A DNA stretch of 6,117 nucleotides from Clostridiales bacterium. Its GTDB lineage: Bacteria; Bacillota; Clostridia; Christensenellales; CAG-138. Both the position numbers and the translations under genes were made by a program. The notes beneath the pieces were generated by a model. The model worked only from the letters and a program-made list of their open reading frames with translations, ran no database searches and was not told the origin of the DNA. Positions 5,351 through 6,117 of the stretch are shown piece by piece (position 1 is the first letter of the stretch; each line of letters opens with the position of its first letter). Where the stretch lies: assembly GCA_031270585.1 (NCBI GenBank), contig JAISXK010000014.1, positions 1 to 6,117 on the forward strand. Direction: 5' to 3'.

Positions 5351-6117
5351 ACACTTTCTCGCCGACATTCTTGCCCAATATGCCGGCGGGCTTGACGAGC
5401 AGCACAATGATGAGCATCAAAAACACAATGGCGTCCGAGAATGCGGATGTAATCACGCCCCCGGTCAGAGGGCCCATGTAAGCCTTGGAAAGGCTCTCCG
5501 CGAGGCCTATGACGATACCGCCCAGCATTGCGCCCGGTATGATGCCGATACCCCCCAGCACTGCCGCAATGAACGCTTTGAGGCCCAGCATAGAACCCAT
5601 CGTGATGGTCACCTGGTTATATTGCACCACATACATCAAGGCCGCCACAGCCGCTAAGCCTGAGCCGATGGCAAACGTCAAAGATATGGTACGGTTGACG
5701 TTGACGCCCATCAGTATGGACGCTTCTTTATCCTCCGATACGGCGCGCATGCACTTTCCGATCCTGGTTCGCTTAACGAAGATTTGCAGCGCGATCATGA
5801 CGATAATGCCAAGAATTATGGTCAATACTGTGTTGCCGCCAATCTTTCCGATGCTGGGGAGGTTCAGGATGGTCTTCACCTGCTTCGGGTTGGCGCTGAA
5901 CAGCGTCTGCGCCAGGTTTTCGAGGAACAGGCTCATCGCGATCGCCGTGATGAGCGTGGACATTTTGGTTCCCTTTTTGCGCACCGGGCTATACGCAAGC
6001 TTTTCCACGGATACGCCAACAAGCGCGCACACGATGACTGCCAACAGCACTGCGGGCCAAGCCGGCATGCCTGCCGCGATCATCAGCGGCACCGTAAAAA
6101 AGAGCGTATATCCGCCC
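5349..6117 (-). CDS. livH: Branched-chain amino acid ABC transporter permease LivH (partial, N-terminus missing)
   Basis: The frame is open to the right edge. The visible 255 residues begin GGYTLFFTVPLM, and by comparison with E. coli LivH roughly the first 40-55 residues lie outside the window. The GTG at 6092 is in frame but would remove the N-terminal membrane segments, so it is not the true start. Recognisable blocks are the VEKLAYSPVRKKG loop, ITAIAMSLFLENL, RIGKCMRAVSEDKEASILMGV, the LGGIGIIPGAMLGGIVIGLAESL segment near the end, and the C-terminal PAGILGKNVGEKV, very close to the E. coli tail. It is an integral membrane permease that would pair with LivM to form the translocation path. 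It is the first visible gene of the operon; its promoter, and possibly the binding protein gene, lie beyond the edge. Confidence 0.94.
   Translation of the reverse strand, partial: GGYTLFFTVPLMIAAGMPAWPAVLLAVIVCALVGVSVEKLAYSPVRKKGTKMSTLITAIAMSLFLENLAQTLFSANPKQVKTILNLPSIGKIGGNTVLTIILGIIVMIALQIFVKRTRIGKCMRAVSEDKEASILMGVNVNRTISLTFAIGSGLAAVAALMYVVQYNQVTITMGSMLGLKAFIAAVLGGIGIIPGAMLGGIVIGLAESLSKAYMGPLTGGVITSAFSDAIVFLMLIIVLLVKPAGILGKNVGEKV

Noticed and set aside
2818..6117. Urea (Urt) transporter instead of Liv
   Set aside because: The LivF block VPEGRRVFQRMTV, the LivG LPYGQQRKLEIARAL block and the LivH C-terminal tail match the Liv proteins closely, and no urea-related gene is present.

Overview
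The window carries two convergent transcription units and an AT-richer, repeat-bearing leader at the left end. The genes are GC-rich with strong AGGAGG-type ribosome binding sites. Proteins of these types are familiar from Clostridia-like Bacillota, possibly gut members. That assignment is an inference from protein style; the window holds no rRNA or other phylogenetic marker.

Left end (1-440). I find no convincing gene here. There is a strong intrinsic terminator (37-74), presumably ending a gene to the left of the window, followed by a second hairpin (94-119). Next come two compact repeat structures: an inverted repeat whose arms are tandem 8-mers (156-196), and three 9-mer direct repeats running into an 8-8-8 inverted repeat (246-290). 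A weak candidate promoter (340-369) precedes the kinase gene.

Plus strand (441-2054). A 537-residue FGGY-family carbohydrate kinase, most like the xylulokinase-type branch. It appears to be transcribed alone.

Intergenic (2055-2174). The convergent junction holds a strong GC-rich hairpin (2135-2167) and a weaker AT-rich inverted repeat (2079-2121).

Minus strand (6117 down to 2175). This is a tightly packed operon in the order livH (N-terminus outside the window), livM, livG, livF, then a cytidylate kinase-like protein. The two permeases and two ATPases form the membrane and motor parts of a branched-chain or hydrophobic amino acid ABC importer (HAAT family). The substrate-binding protein is not in view and may lie beyond the right edge. 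The junctions are 7 nt apart (livH-livM), a 4-nt ATGA overlap (livM-livG), a 7-nt overlap (livG-livF) and 22 nt apart (livF-kinase). This spacing implies one transcript and translational coupling.

I see no evidence of a novel defence or mobile system. The items most worth a second look are the nucleotide-kinase-like gene riding on a transporter operon and the unexplained repeat cluster upstream of the sugar kinase.
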